DNA of 64,000 nt from Dromiciops gliroides (GCF_019393635.1 NC_057863.1:639740306-639804305); one strand, 5' to 3'; shown: positions 1 to 10,414, counted from the first letter of the stretch. Notes: a model not told the origin generated them from the sequence alone. A program made the numbers and translations.

Positions 1-212
1 AGAATTCAAGGAACAGTGTTCTGTTTGAACTCTCCAAAGCTTCAGTTTTCTCATCTGTAAGATCAAGAAATCGATCCAGAAAACTTCTAAAGCCCTCAAC
101 CTGTCACCCTGTAAGGATCTCAAATTACCTTTTATTTATTTTAGTCATGGACATACTTATTATATCCCACCTTGTTCCCCTGCAGAAACTAAGCTTCTTG
201 AGAATAGAAGAA
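1..212. other. VWA1 intron 2 or flank, unassigned
   Basis: A/T-rich sequence containing an old MIR-like stretch (TTTTCTCATCTGTAAGAT near 46-63). No FN3-encoding frame, so the last VWA1 exon must lie beyond the left edge. Confidence 0.5.
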
Positions 213-355
213 GGGCAGCTAGGTGGCACAGTGGATAAAGCACCGGTCCTGGATTCAGGAGGACCTGAGTTCAAATCCAGCCTCAGACACTTGAACACTA
301 GTTGTGTGACCTTGGCAAGTCACTTAACCCTCACTGCCCCACAAAAAAAAAAAAG
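213..355 (+). mobile_element. CORE-SINE, poly(A)-tailed (WSINE1-like)
   Basis: tRNA-like head with A box (TGGCACAGTGGA) and B box (GTTCAAATCC), CORE segment (TGTGTGACCTTGGCAAGTCACTTAACCC) and an A-rich tail. It lies in VWA1 intron 2 or 3' flank, antisense to the gene. Confidence 0.9.
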
Positions 356-420
356 AAAAGAGAATAGAAGGGATTGGTCATTTTTGTCTTTCTAGCTCTG
401 ACAACTTGAATGTAGTAGGT

Positions 421-568
421 GAAGCAGCTAGGTGGTGAAGTAGAGCACAGACCCTGAAGTCAGAAGGACATGAGTTCAAATCTCACCTCAGATGTGTACT
501 ATCTATGTGACCTTGGGAAGTCACTTAACCTAGATTGCCCCAAAATAAATAAATAAATAAATAAATAA
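421..568 (+). mobile_element. CORE-SINE, older copy with AAAT-repeat tail
   Basis: Same head and CORE as the other SINEs but more diverged; the A-tail has become an AAAT microsatellite at 544-568. Confidence 0.85.
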
Positions 569-739
569 TGTTTTGGGGTGTATTTTTTTTTGAAAGAAAG
601 CAGTGGTCACTTAAAAATGTTTGTATGAAAAGCTGAATGACGTTTCCCCCAGTCCCTTGAGGAAGTTCTACCTGAAGTCTAACCTCAGACCCTCACGCTA
701 CCTGCCCATGGCAGGGTTCCCAGGGACCAACGGGCCTAC

Positions 740-1281
740 CAAGGATGGAGCCCCGCAGCTCGGGGACAATAATTTGCAAGTCATCCACATCCACAAAGCG
801 CAGGTGCTTCTCCGGGGGCTGGGAGGCAGCGGCAGAGAGGTCCAGGAAGTTGCCCCTGCCAGTGCTGACGATGAAAACCGTCACCCCCAGGTCCTTGAGA
901 GCCCGCATGGGGGCCTGCGCATCGTCACTGGAGCCGCCATCGGTCACCCACACCAGCACCTTGCTCACGCCGGGCCGAGCTCCCCGCCCTGGTGGTGAAT
1001 AGCTGTTCCTTGGCCAGCTCCAGGGCCAGGCCAGTGTTGGTATCGCCCATTAGCTGCTTGGCCGCCCGGATGGCCTCCTGGGCGGCAGCCCCGGAGCGGT
1101 GTTGGTCAAAGGGGAACTCCACGGTGGGCTTACTGCCCACATGTACCATGCTGGTCTGCACGGCCCCTGGACTCAAGGAAGCAGCTGTACCAACTGCCCC
1201 ACAAACTCCTTCACCCGAGAGAATTCGTAGTAGAGAGCGCTAGCTGAGCTGTCAGCAAGAAGAGGAGGTCACCCTGGGCAG
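740..1281 (-). CDS. VWA1: VWA1 exon 2 (von Willebrand factor A domain), with frame slips
   Basis: This exon encodes the VWA domain of VWA1 (WARP), a secreted extracellular-matrix protein of basement membranes and cartilage. On the minus strand the protein runs from GDLLFLL through the MIDAS motif D-S-S-A-S, EFSRVKEFVGQLV, MVHVGSKPTVEFPF, the MIDAS threonine in MGDTNTGLAL, VLVWVTDGGSSDD (third MIDAS position) and FVDVDDLQIIVPELRGSIL, and matches human VWA1 nearly residue for residue. The acceptor is CCCCCCAG before 1281 and the donor TTG/GTAGGC follows 740; both are phase 1 and fit exon 1. Three single-base slips break the frame: a missing G near 1253, a missing T near 1176 and an extra G in a GGGG run near 983. 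Two sit in homopolymers, so sequence error is likelier than a pseudogene. The FN3 exon is not in the window. Confidence 0.93.
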
Positions 1282-1460
1282 CTGGGGGGCGTGTGGCAGG
1301 GGCCTGGCGGAAAAAGGGGGGACAGAGAAGGGGTCAGCAATGGAACGACATCGACCATACTCAAGGCTAGCATGGATACAGCTCTTGAAGACTTGCAGAG
1401 TTTTATACACATAGGTTATATCATTTGATCCTCACAACTACCTTGTGAAATAGGGTTAGA

Positions 1461-2305
1461 GGAGAGGCAGAGAGAGAGAGGAGAGAGAGAGAGAGGAGAG
1501 AGAGAGAGAGGAAGAGGGAAGGAGAGGGTAAAGAGAGGGAGGGGAATGAGAGAGAAAGGAAGAGAGGAAAAGGGAGATGGAGGTAGAGAAGGGGGAGAAA
1601 GAGGAGGAAGAGGGAGAAGAGAGGGAAAGAGAGAGGGAGGGAGAGAAAGAGGGAGGGGAGATGAGGGAAAGGAGAGAGAGGGAGAAGGAAGAGGGAGAGA
1701 AAGGGAGAGGGGAGAGAAAGAGAGGGAGAGGGTTAAGAGGGAGAGAGGAGAGGATTAGAGGGAGGAGAGAGGGAAGAGAAAGGAAGAGAGGGAAAAGAGA
1801 GGTGGAGAAAGAGGAAGAGAGGGGGGAGAAAGGGAGGAAGATAGAAGGAGGAGAGGGGAAGAGAAAGAGGGAGAGAAGAGAGGGAGGGAGAGGAGAAAGG
1901 GAAAGAGAGGGATGGAGAGAAAGAGGGAGGGAGAAGGGGAGAAAGAAGGAAAGGAGAGAGAGGGAGAGGAGAGAGGGAGAGATGGGAAGGGAGAGAGAGA
2001 AAGTAGAGGAAGAAAAGAAGGAATATGGGAGAAGGGAAAGAAGGGATGGGAAAAGAGGGGGAATAGGAAAAAGGAGTGGGGGAGAGAAGTTGGGAGGGGA
2101 AAGGGGACAGGAGGAGGAAATGTGAAGGAGGAGTGAAAGGAGAGGAGCAGATGAGAAAGGAAGGAGAAAGTGGGAAGAGAGGAGAAAGAAAAAGAGGGAA
2201 AGAAGAAGGGTGGGGAAGGAAAGATGGGAGGAGAGGAGGATGGGAGAGAGAAAATGGGGAGACAGAGAGAGAAGCTGAAGAGGAGCCAGTGAGATGGAGG
2301 AGGTG
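1461..2305 (+). repeat. 840 bp purine-only (GA/GGGA) tract in VWA1 intron 1
   Basis: Almost pure A/G on the plus strand, built from GAGA, GGGA and GGAA units with very few pyrimidines. In VWA1 sense it is a long pyrimidine tract ending about 180 bases before the exon 2 acceptor. Long translated frames in it are low-complexity Arg/Glu/Gly or Ser/Pro/Leu and are not genes. Confidence 0.95.
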
Positions 2306-3480
2306 AGAGAAGACGGGGCACCCCCAGGTGACAGACGGCTTCCTGAGATCTCCTGGGTCTATGGGCTGGTGGTCCTGGGTAACTGTATTATGCTCCTACA
2401 TGTACCTCGGGGAGTCCGCCCGTGTTGGGGGCCACCCCAGGCTTAGGACCAGAAAGGTTTGGCTGAGAAGAGCGTGGGCCCGCCTGGGCCTTCTCATACA
2501 CTGATGAGTACCCCAATACTTTAGGTCAGGCCACTTGCTCTCGTCTTCCTCACCCCTCTGGTCTGGCCCCAGGAGTTTGTCTTGAGGGCTGGGGTTCTTC
2601 AGAGGGGAGGCAGCCCCAGGGCCTGGATCCCCCACAGGACACTAGGCCTGTGCTCAGCTAGCTCAGGATGTCATAGACTTACTTGGGGGGAGCCTGACTA
2701 GCTGCTTCCTCTGGCTTTGCTTCACTGGCCCTGGGCTTTCCTTCTTCAAGGCAATGAGGACTTGCAAGGACTTCAAAGAAGACACCAGTCACCTCCTCAC
2801 TTGCCCATGGTGCAGCCCACGGCCAGGGAAGCCTGTGATTTCTAAAGGGGCCCTTAGCTGGGGCTTGGGCAGGACAGGGTCAGCCTTTCACCTCTCCGGT
2901 GGGGCATCCCCCTCTCCACTCCTATTTCTTTCTCCTAAGAAAAGCTGCATTGAAGTAACTGCCGGCTCCCAGGACCAGAGGACAATCACTCTTTCTCCTA
3001 AAGCTCTAGCCCTCAGCTGAGCTCGAATGCCAGGCAGGCACCGGCAAGAAGGGAACTCCCCACAAGCCTGATCACAGGACAATCAGCTTGACCCAAACCA
3101 GCCATGCAAAATGGGGGTGGGGATAGCTTTGAGGTATCAGCTCATAGGGCTTGGCATCTGAGGCTCACTCCCATAGACAGAAGGCCCAGGCAGGTTCACA
3201 GAAACTTTGAATGTGGTATCCACATTATGGTAGTAATGGGATGAGAAATGGGGGGGGACCCCAAAACCCTGAAAAGAGATATTATTGGCAAATTCTGGAT
3301 CATCACACTATCCTGTTCTTTGATTGTGACTCTCCAAAACTGGGTTTGTTTTCCTCCAAATGACCATTTGACCAGAGGGCTGAAATTCAGGATACCTGGG
3401 TTTTAAACCAGACTGACTGTTTGATCTCAGCCTGGGCTTTACCCCTCACTGGGCCTCAATTTCCCACTAAATAGGGAGAT
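2306..3480. other. VWA1 intron 1, repeat-poor segment
   Basis: Moderately GC-rich intronic DNA with no exon, RNA gene or clear repeat that I can support. The VWA1 intron continues to 5182. Confidence 0.6.
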
Positions 3481-3730
3481 GGGGCAGCTGGGTGGCACAG
3501 GGATAGGGGCCGGTAGTCTGAAAGATTCATCTTCCCAACGTTCAAGTCTGGCCTCAGACACTTCCTAGCTGTGTGACTCTGGGCAAGTCCACTGAGCACT
3601 GTTTGCCTCAGTTCCTTCATCTGTAAAAATGAGCTGGGAAGGAAATGGGCAAACCATTCCAGTATCTTTGCCAAGAAAACCCCCTATGGAGTCAGAGGGT
3701 GGGACATGACTGAAAGATGACTAAACAACA
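3481..3730 (+). mobile_element. CORE-SINE with RTE-type 3' tail (MAR1-like)
   Basis: Same head and CORE as the short SINE, followed by CTCAGTTCCTTCATCTGTAA, GAGCTGG..AAGGAAATG and a tail ending GGACATGACTGAAAGATGACTAAACAACAAC, which resembles the 3' end of RTE/BovB LINEs. Confidence 0.85.
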
Positions 3731-3802
3731 ACCAACAGGGAGAGCCCTATGCAATCACAGGCAGACTGATAGAGACAAAGAATGATCAAAGTAGAATAGT
3801 GG

Positions 3803-3930
3803 GGGCAGCTAGGTGGCGCAGGGGATAGAGCACCAGGAGGACCTGAGTTCAAATCTAACCTCAGACACTTAATACTTACTAGCTGTGTGATCCTGGACAA
3901 GTCACTTAACCGCCCCCCCCCCAAAAAAAG
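3803..3930 (+). mobile_element. CORE-SINE with an internal deletion
   Basis: Head, B box and CORE are present, but about 12 bases (GGCCCTGGATTC region) are missing between the head and AGGAGGACC. C/A-rich tail. Lies in VWA1 intron 1. Confidence 0.88.
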
Positions 3931-4366
3931 TAGAATAGCAGATCCTGTCTCTGCTACTTGCTACCTGAATGATCTCTGAGCAAGTCACAACTCTCTGGGC
4001 CTGTTTCCCCCATCTGGAAAATGTACAGATGCCCAGAAGGTCCTTTCCTGCTCTAAATCAGTTAGTCTAGGATTCTTCGGGTAGATCCTGCTACTGGGTG
4101 TGTGCCCATTGCACAAATGGGAAAAACAAGGCAGCCACAGTTCTCCTCCAGGTCCCCCAGCCTGTTCCCCCTCATCATCGCCCCCAGCTCTACTTCTCCA
4201 GGACCACAAGCATAGCATAGACACACAGACATTCTTGCTACCCACCTGGGCTCTGGGCCCAGCTGTGCAGGTGGCTCCTCAGCCCCTCCCAGGCTCCTTT
4301 CCCTGCCCGAAGGCTCCTCAGCACCAGGTTGGGGAAAAACCAGACTGTGGAGGCAGGCAGGGGTGG

Positions 4367-4492
4367 GGGGAGGGAGGGAGGCAGAGAGAGAGAGAGAGAC
4401 AGAGAGACAGAGACAGAGACAGAGACAGAGAGAGACAGAGAGACAGAGACAGAGAGAGACAGAGAGAGAGAGAGAGACAGAGAGAGCACGCG
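4367..4492 (+). repeat. (GAGACA)n / GA microsatellite
   Basis: Repeated GAGACAGAGA units, purine-rich on the plus strand, in VWA1 intron 1 about 700 bases from exon 1. Confidence 0.93.
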
Positions 4493-5182
4493 AGCAAGCG
4501 CACCGCCAGAGCCCCAGAGCTAGAGACAGAAGCAGAAGGGCTCCCATAGAGTCACATGCAGAGGGAGACAAGAGACAAACTGACAAAACGAAAGACAAGG
4601 TAGGTCAGGAAGGGAGGGCTAAGAGAGCCAGAGGGAGTTTCCAAGATTAGAGAAAGAGGGAGAAAAAGTTTGTTTGGGAGAAATGACAAGACAACCCCCT
4701 GTTCAGGTCACAGGATGGATGACCAGAGCTAGGCTGCGGAACCCTACTGCTTTATGATTTCCCGTGATTGTCTTTTCCTGAGCCCGAAGGCAGCAGGGAG
4801 CGGGGAACCTGAGGGGAGACGAGAGCACAGCTGGCCTGGAGTGAAGGAATATCACATCTGGAAAGCTCTCTCGGGATGGGGGCGAGTGTCGAAGCGTCCC
4901 CTCCCAAGTCTGAGAGAGGCCTTTCTGGGGACGGAGAACAGGGAAACCCAGATGAATTGATATCCCGGAGATAGCCAACGTGTCCCCAGCTCACCATCTT
5001 CCAGTCTTGGGGGACAGGAAGAAACCCCCGCTTTAGGCTGCGGGCTGAGGCACAGGAGGAGGAAGGGGCTTTCCCGCGCCCCCTTGACCCCTTCAACTGC
5101 CCTCACTCGCAATGGTGCAAGCCTCTTCCGCCCGGCGCCCCCACCCCACCCCACCGCACCCCAGTCCCAGGCGCGTACTCAC

Positions 5183-5252
5183 CTGGCTCAGGTATGCTTT
5201 GCCCCAGCGCCAGCTGCAGGCAGAGGAGGCCCAGGGCCGCCCAGACAATCAT
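5183..5252 (-). CDS. VWA1: VWA1 exon 1 (start codon and signal peptide)
   Basis: A short first coding exon of 23 codons plus one base. It starts at ATG 5252-5250 (G at -3) and encodes MIVWAALGLLCLQLALG, a hydrophobic signal peptide that aligns with the human VWA1 N-terminus (Met-x-x-Trp-x-Ala-Leu-Gly-Leu), then QSIPEP. The donor CCAG/GTGAGT at 5183/5182 is consensus and phase 1; joined to the exon 2 acceptor it gives IPEPAAQGDLLF without a break. It lies in the GC-rich promoter block. The protein would be secreted. Confidence rests on the signal peptide, the matched splice phase and the 3.9 kb spacing to the VWA exon on the same strand. Confidence 0.9.
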
Positions 5253-5376
5253 AGCGGCCACGGCCGCCTTGAGGTCTCTATCCCGAAAGTCCGCGGGCGC
5301 GGGACGTGAGCAGGGGACCAAAGGGGTGGGGGCCGCGCATAGTAGGCCCCCCCCAGCCCTCGCTCTGCCCTCTACG

Positions 5377-5377
<1 letters not shown>

Positions 5378-5410
<33 letters not shown>
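5378..5410 (-). repeat. (CAG)11 / (GCT)11 trinucleotide run upstream of the VWA1 ATG
   Basis: Eleven uninterrupted GCT units on the plus strand, so CAG in VWA1 sense, begin 126 bases upstream of the VWA1 start codon. They lie in the promoter or 5' UTR and not in the coding frame. A TCC run follows at 5448-5470. Confidence 0.95.
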
Positions 5411-5412
<2 letters not shown>

Positions 5413-6032
5413 GTTGCTGGGGCTGGGTCCTGGGCAGCCCGAGTCCCTGATCCTCCTCCTCCTCCTCCTCTTCGCCTCGCTCCTCCACTCTCCCCACTCC
5501 GCCGCCTCCTCGCCTCCCTGGCCGAGTCTCCCAGCTCCGAGGTGGGGGTGGGAGGTAGAGGGGGAAGGGGGCGGGGCGCCAGTCACTTTAAGGAGACCAG
5601 GCTCAGGACCCGCCCCTCCTCCCTCCCTCCCTCCCTCTCCTGTCCCGGCCGGCCCCGCCCAGCTGTGCTTCCCTGCCCTCGAGCCGACCCCACCGGAGAC
5701 ACTCTGCTCAGTGTGCACAGCACCTCTGTCCGAGGTGTGGGTGCGGTCTGGGAGGCCCCGCCCCAGGGAGCTCCTCGTGGATCCCGCCCCCACCCCACGG
5801 GCCCCCTTTGGCTCTGAGAGTCTTTGGGCCGGCCAAAAACAGAAGCTCGGAGCGGGAAATACACTGGAAAGGACTGGCTGCAGGCTCGGCCACCGGCCCA
5901 CGTGCTCCTCTTCCTTCCCCGCCCCCACCGGGTTGCTAAAATCCTGGGCCGGACACTGCCCGTGTTGGCTTGGAATCCTGCCCCTGCCCTGCAGCTGTCT
6001 GGAGGGTGAGGGGGCAGGCTGTAGCAGATACC

Positions 6033-6107
6033 GCCCCCACCCACCCACCCATCCATCCATCCATACCGTCCATCCGTCCCATCCAACCATCCGTCCATCC
6101 GTCTCCT
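6033..6107 (+). repeat. (CCAT)n/(CCAC)n microsatellite
   Basis: CCCACCCACCC followed by imperfect CCAT and CCGT units, just beyond the VWA1 CpG-rich block. Confidence 0.9.
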
Positions 6108-6403
6108 ACTAGGACTAGGGGAGGCGTCCCTCTGCCCTTCTGCTCCCGGGATTCGGAGCTGGATATTCCCAAGAGAGAAGGAGAGGGCCGGGCTGGGCAG
6201 GGCAGGGCACTGATCCCTGGGGCAATTCTCCTTGTCTGGGAGCACTTACAAGGCAAAGGGACAAAGGTCCCTGGAGGAGCTGTAACAGCGTGAGAGTCTA
6301 TCGTTGGGGGCTCCCTTACCCTGCTTCCAGGGCTGGAAATACTTCATTTCATCCTTTAATTTGTTTTTTTTTTTAACTTGTTTTTTTTTTAAACATCACC
6401 TTC

Positions 6404-6548
6404 GGGCAGCTAGGTGGCGCAGTGGATAAAGCACTGGCCTTGGATTCAGGAGGACCTGAGTTCAAATCCAGCCTCAGACACTTGACACTTAACTAGCTGC
6501 GTGACCCTGGGCAAGTCACTTACCCCTCATTGCCCTGCCAAACAAAAA
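6404..6548 (+). mobile_element. CORE-SINE with clear target duplication
   Basis: Full-length poly(A)-tailed SINE flanked by the direct repeat AACATCACCTTC (about 6394-6405 and 6549-6560). Confidence 0.93.
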
Positions 6549-6994
6549 AAACATCACCTTCATTTCCTAATATATCCCGTTGTTCTCTACCACCCAGAGA
6601 GTCATCCCTTGTAACAATTTTTTGAGAAACCGCAAAAAAAGTTCAGTAACACTAGCCAACATATCAACTGAATCCAACGATATATACAGTATTGGAGACC
6701 CATAGTCCTCCACCTCTAAAGAAGGAGTGGAGATGCATTATTCTCATATCCATTTCTATAATAATTCCATTTCGGGATAGACAGTGGTATTATTATGCCC
6801 ATTTGACATATAAGGAAACCGAGGCTGAGATACAGGAAGCTGTGGCCTATGAGGTAGGTTCCCAAACTAGGTCTCCCAACTTCCAGTCCAACTGGCTTAC
6901 CACTTCATCGGGTTGCTACCTTAGTGGTGCTTTCCCATTCAGTAGCTGATCTCAGCCTGCCTTCCACCTGCAGCTCTGTGAGGAGGGCAACATG

Positions 6995-7110
6995 TTTGAG
7001 GGGTTTTTTCTGGGTGTAGAGGACAGGGTTTACCTTTTATTTTGTATCCCCAACAATTAAACAACTAGCACATAATAAATACTTATAAATGCTTGTTGAT
7101 TGATTGGTAG
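6995..7110 (+). mobile_element. L2 3' end fragment
   Basis: Reads TTTGTATCCCC...TAGCACATAATAAATACTTATAAATGCTTGTTGATTGAT, the sense 3' end of an L2-type LINE. Confidence 0.65.
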
Positions 7111-7150
7111 AGGTTCATTACCCCCGTTTGATAGATGAGTAACCTCCCCT

Positions 7151-7388
7151 GGCAGCTAGGTGGCACAGTGGAGAGAGAACTGGGTCTGGAGTCAGAAAAA
7201 CTTGTGTTCAAACCCAGCCTCAGACTCTTAACTAGCTGTGTGTCCCTGGATAAGTCACTTCACCCTGTTTGCCTCAGTTCCTCATTCATAGGATGAACTA
7301 GAGAAGGAAATGGCAAACCACTCCAATATCTCTGCCAAGAAAACCTCAAATGAGGTCATGAAGAGTTGGTCATGACTGATCAACAAAA
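7151..7388 (+). mobile_element. CORE-SINE with RTE-type tail
   Basis: Head, CORE, then GAAGGAAATGGCAAACCACTCC..GCCAAGAAAACC and a GTCATGACTGATCAACAAA end. Confidence 0.85.
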
Positions 7389-7414
7389 CCTACCCTAAAG
7401 TTGCCTTTTCCTAG

Positions 7415-7500
7415 AGTCAAGATGAGCCTTGCACATGGTGCTAAGTGCAGTGCCTGGAACATAATAGGTGCTTAACTAATGTTTATTGATGATTGAAAGC
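7415..7500 (+). mobile_element. L2 3' end fragment
   Basis: Reads GTGCTAAGTGCAGTGCCTGGAACATAATAGGTGCTTAACTAATGTTTATTGATGATTG, a sense L2 3' terminus. Confidence 0.7.
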
Positions 7501-8514
7501 TATACTAGCAGAGTATAAGCTCTAGGCAATGCTACTGAGCCTGAACGACTTTTAGTACAATCCTGGCTACTGGTCAGCTTTCTGAGACCATTCCTGACCC
7601 CTTCTCCCAAATGTTAGTATTCCCCCCCAAAAAAATTAATTTGTATTTATTTTTATTTGATACATTATTGTCATATTATGTTTGTTACATACTTAGTTAT
7701 ATTTGTCTGTATGTCTAGGTACATACATATGTACACATGTGTATATGTTTTAAATAAATTTTCTAGATTAAAATGTCACATTACACAAGAAAAAGCCCCC
7801 AATGAATACATGGCTAGATATAAAAAGTCAAATCATAAACAAATTAGAGGATCAAGAAACCATTTAACTTTCAGATCTATGGAGATGGGAGGTCCATCTC
7901 TCATCTCCAGACTGACAAAAATGACAAGAGTGGAAATGACAGATGTTGGCGTGGCTGTGGAACAACAGGTACCCTACTGCTCTGTCAGTGGAGCTGTGAA
8001 TTGGCCCAGTCTCATTTGGAAAGAAGCTTGAATTATGCCAGAAAGTTAACAAACTGTTCATACACTTTGAACCCAATATACCATTAGGAGGCCTACACAC
8101 CAAAGAAATCAAAGAAAGACGGAAAGGGATCTATATGTACAAAGTATTTATAGCATTTTTGTGGTTGCCCCAAAATGGAAATTAAGGGGTTGTCCTATTG
8201 GAGGAGTGACTTGCAAATTTGGGGTATTTGGATGTTATGCAATATTATTGCTGTGTAAGAAATGACAAAATGAACAGTGTTGGACGAAATTAGGAGGGTC
8301 TCTATGTTTGATGCAGAATGAAGTCAGCAGAAAAAGAACAATTTATACAGTCGCTAGTGCCACATTATAGAGAAAAAAATTGTGAAAGACTTTAGAATTT
8401 GATCAACCAAGTCCAGAGAACTGGAGATGAATCATGCCACCTACCTCCCAATGTAAAGATGAGAATCTTCAAATGCAAAAAAGAGACATGCTTTTTTGGA
8501 CATGGCTATTGTGG

Positions 8515-8923
8515 GGCAGCTAGGTGGCATAGTGGATAAAGTGCCAAGTTTGGAGTCAGGAAGACTTATCTTCTTGAGTTAAAATCTGGCCTCACACACT
8601 TTTTTTTTTTTGGTGAGGTAATTGGGGTTAAGTGACTTGCCCAGGGTCACACAGCTAGTCAGTATTAAGTATTTCAGGCCAGATTTGAACTCAGGTCCTC
8701 CTGAATCTAGGGTCTGTGCTCTATGCACTTCACCATCTAGCTGCTCCCCCCACACTTACTAGCTGGGTGATCCTCGGCAAGTCATTTGACCCTGTTTGCG
8801 TCAGTTTCCTCATCTGTAAAATGAGCCGGAGCAGGAAATGGCAAACCACTCCAGTATCTCTGCCAAAAAAAACTCCAAATGGGGTCACAAGGAGTCGGAC
8901 ACAACTGAACAAAATTGTGGGAA
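8515..8923 (+). mobile_element. RTE-tailed CORE-SINE, itself split by a second SINE
   Basis: Head and start of CORE at 8515-8600 and the remainder at 8750-8923, ending GGAGTCGGACACAACTGAACAAAATTG. It sits in the L1 between ..GGCTATTGT and GGGAATTTG. Confidence 0.88.
8601..8746 (-). mobile_element. CORE-SINE nested in the RTE-tailed SINE
   Basis: Minus-strand poly(A)-tailed copy (poly-T at left, GCTGCTCC at right) between duplicated CACACTT/CACACTTA flanks, so younger than its host. Confidence 0.9.
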
Positions 8924-9229
8924 TTTGTTTTGATGGATTATATAGCTATGTACCGAGGGGCTTTACTTTTTGGGTTTGTTTTTTAAAATTTGCTCAATTA
9001 TAGGGTGTAAAGTGTGAAATACAGAGTAATTGTTTAAAAGATTGTTAATTGAAAAAATCAAAGTTGGAACCACTTTTTTTAAAAGGGGGAGAAAAGGGCT
9101 TCTAATGGCCCAGAACTCTGAAGTACTTTGAGTTTTCTACATCTGTGCTTCACTCAGAAATGGGTGGATGAGAGTGATTTGTTCCAAGAGCCATGTAAGT
9201 GGCTGAAGCGGGAGCTGTGGGGCACTTAG

Positions 9230-9412
9230 AGCTTGGTTAGATTGAAGATACCATGGTTATGTACTGCATTCTGGGCCATCACCAATCAATCGCCTGGACT
9301 TTTCTCTTGCCACTGGACTTCCATGACTCTGGAAGAGAGAATGAGCCCGACAACTTTGTGTAACTCTGCCTCACTTAAATCTAATTCACACAAATCCAAA
9401 ACATCACCCTGC
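9230..9412 (+). mobile_element. Unclassified marsupial repeat module (GGGCCATCACC...CACTGGACTTCCATGACTCTGG)
   Basis: Matches by eye the segments at 13297-13490, 48430-48607 and 40672-40860 (minus). Shared landmarks are a CACTGGACyyxxATG motif, GAGAATGAG..GACxACTTTGTG and a CTCACTTAAATCTAATTCA block. No coding sense seen. Confidence 0.65.
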
Positions 9413-9592
9413 GGGCAGCTAGGTGGCACAATGGATAAAGCAACTGGCCCTGGATTCAGGAGGACCCTGAGTTCAGATCCTGCCTCTGACACTTGACACT
9501 TACTAGCTGTGTGACCCTGGGCAAGTCACTTAACCCCAATTGCCTCACCAAAACCAACTAAACCAACCAACCCCCCCCCCCAAAAAAAAACA
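9413..9592 (+). mobile_element. CORE-SINE, poly(A)/C-rich tail
   Basis: Full head, B box (GTTCAGATCC) and CORE; the tail is a mixed A/C run. Confidence 0.88.
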
Positions 9593-10261
9593 CAGGAAAA
9601 AAACCAACAGCCAGAAGACCAAAGCAGTTGGAGGAGGAGGCATGGAGTCACTGGAGATATATCAGGGACACCCACAATATCAAGAAATGGAAAGGGTGGG
9701 AGACCTTCTACCCAAGAAACTTCTATGGCAGCTTTTGACTCTAAGATCAAATACAAATTCCTCTTCTTGGCATTGAAAGCCCTTCACATCCTGCCTTCTG
9801 CCAACCTTTCCAAACTTGTTACATATTACTCTTTCACCAACTGGACAGCCTAGCCAAAATGGTCTCTTGATGTTCCTCCGCCTTGGTGTTCCATGCCTGA
9901 CTCTGTGCTTTTGTCTAGCCTAAGCCTCCGGCCTAGAGTGCTCTCCCTCCTCACCTCTGCTGCCTAGAATCCCTAATTCCACAGAACTCAGCCCAAGTGT
10001 CACCACCTAAGCCGGGTCTTTCCTGAGTCCCCCAGAGGTTAGTGCCCTCCCCCTACTGCCATTACTTTGAATTTACTCTGTATTTATTTTCTTTTTGAAA
10101 CATTCTTATATATTTTATATTATATACACATATTTATTCATATTTTATGTGTTGATATTCTTTTTTAAACATTCATTTAAAATTATTTATTTAGTTAGTT
10201 TTTTAATAGTATTTTATTTTTTTCAGTTACATGTAAAGATAGTTCTCAACATTTAATATCT

Positions 10262-10414
10262 TTTTTTCTTTTTTTTTTGTGGGGCAGTGAGGGTTAAGTG
10301 ACTTGCCCAGGGTCACACAGCTAGTAAGTGTCAAGTGTCTGAGGCCAGATTTGAACTCAGGTCTTCCTGAATCCAGGGCCATTGCTTTATTCACTGCACC
10401 ACCTAGCTGCCCCT
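10262..10414 (-). mobile_element. CORE-SINE nested in L1
   Basis: Minus-strand SINE flanked by CTCAACATTTA on both sides, interrupting the L1 3' UTR. Confidence 0.92.

Larger units (their letters stand above)
5080..6020 (-). promoter_or_regulatory. VWA1: CpG-rich promoter/5' region of VWA1
   Basis: A GC- and CpG-rich block surrounds and precedes the VWA1 start codon, in contrast to the CpG-poor intergenic DNA around it. It holds an 11-unit GCT run (5378-5410), a TCC run (5448-5470) and several GGGCGGGG/CCCCGCCC Sp1-like boxes. No TATA box stands out. The transcription start cannot be placed from sequence alone. Confidence 0.7.
7765..9065 (+). mobile_element. Diverged L1 fragment (ORF2 C-terminus and 3' UTR), interrupted
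   Basis: Conceptual translation around 7930-8030 recalls the L1 ORF2 C-terminal signature (CWRGCG-x-x-GTLL..W-S-CEL), in broken frames. The 3' part reads like marsupial L1 (AGCAGAAAAAGAACAATTTATACAGT, TGGACATGGCTATTGT...GGGAATTTGTTTTG). A long SINE sits inside at 8515-8923. 5' truncated and old. Confidence 0.75.

Noticed and set aside
1-739. VWA1 FN3 exon
   Set aside because: No frame resembling FN3 on the minus strand; only SINEs and unassigned DNA.
621-1243. Plus-strand frames across the VWA1 exon
   Set aside because: Shadows of the conserved minus-strand VWA domain.
1546-2321. Open frames of up to 188 codons in the purine tract, both strands
   Set aside because: Composition-driven Arg/Glu/Gly and Ser/Pro/Leu strings; no conserved domain and no splice logic.
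5194-6112. Frames of 200-270 codons with poly-Cys or poly-Ala across the CAG run
   Set aside because: They lie in the GC-rich VWA1 promoter, have no domain and arise from the trinucleotide repeat and low stop density.
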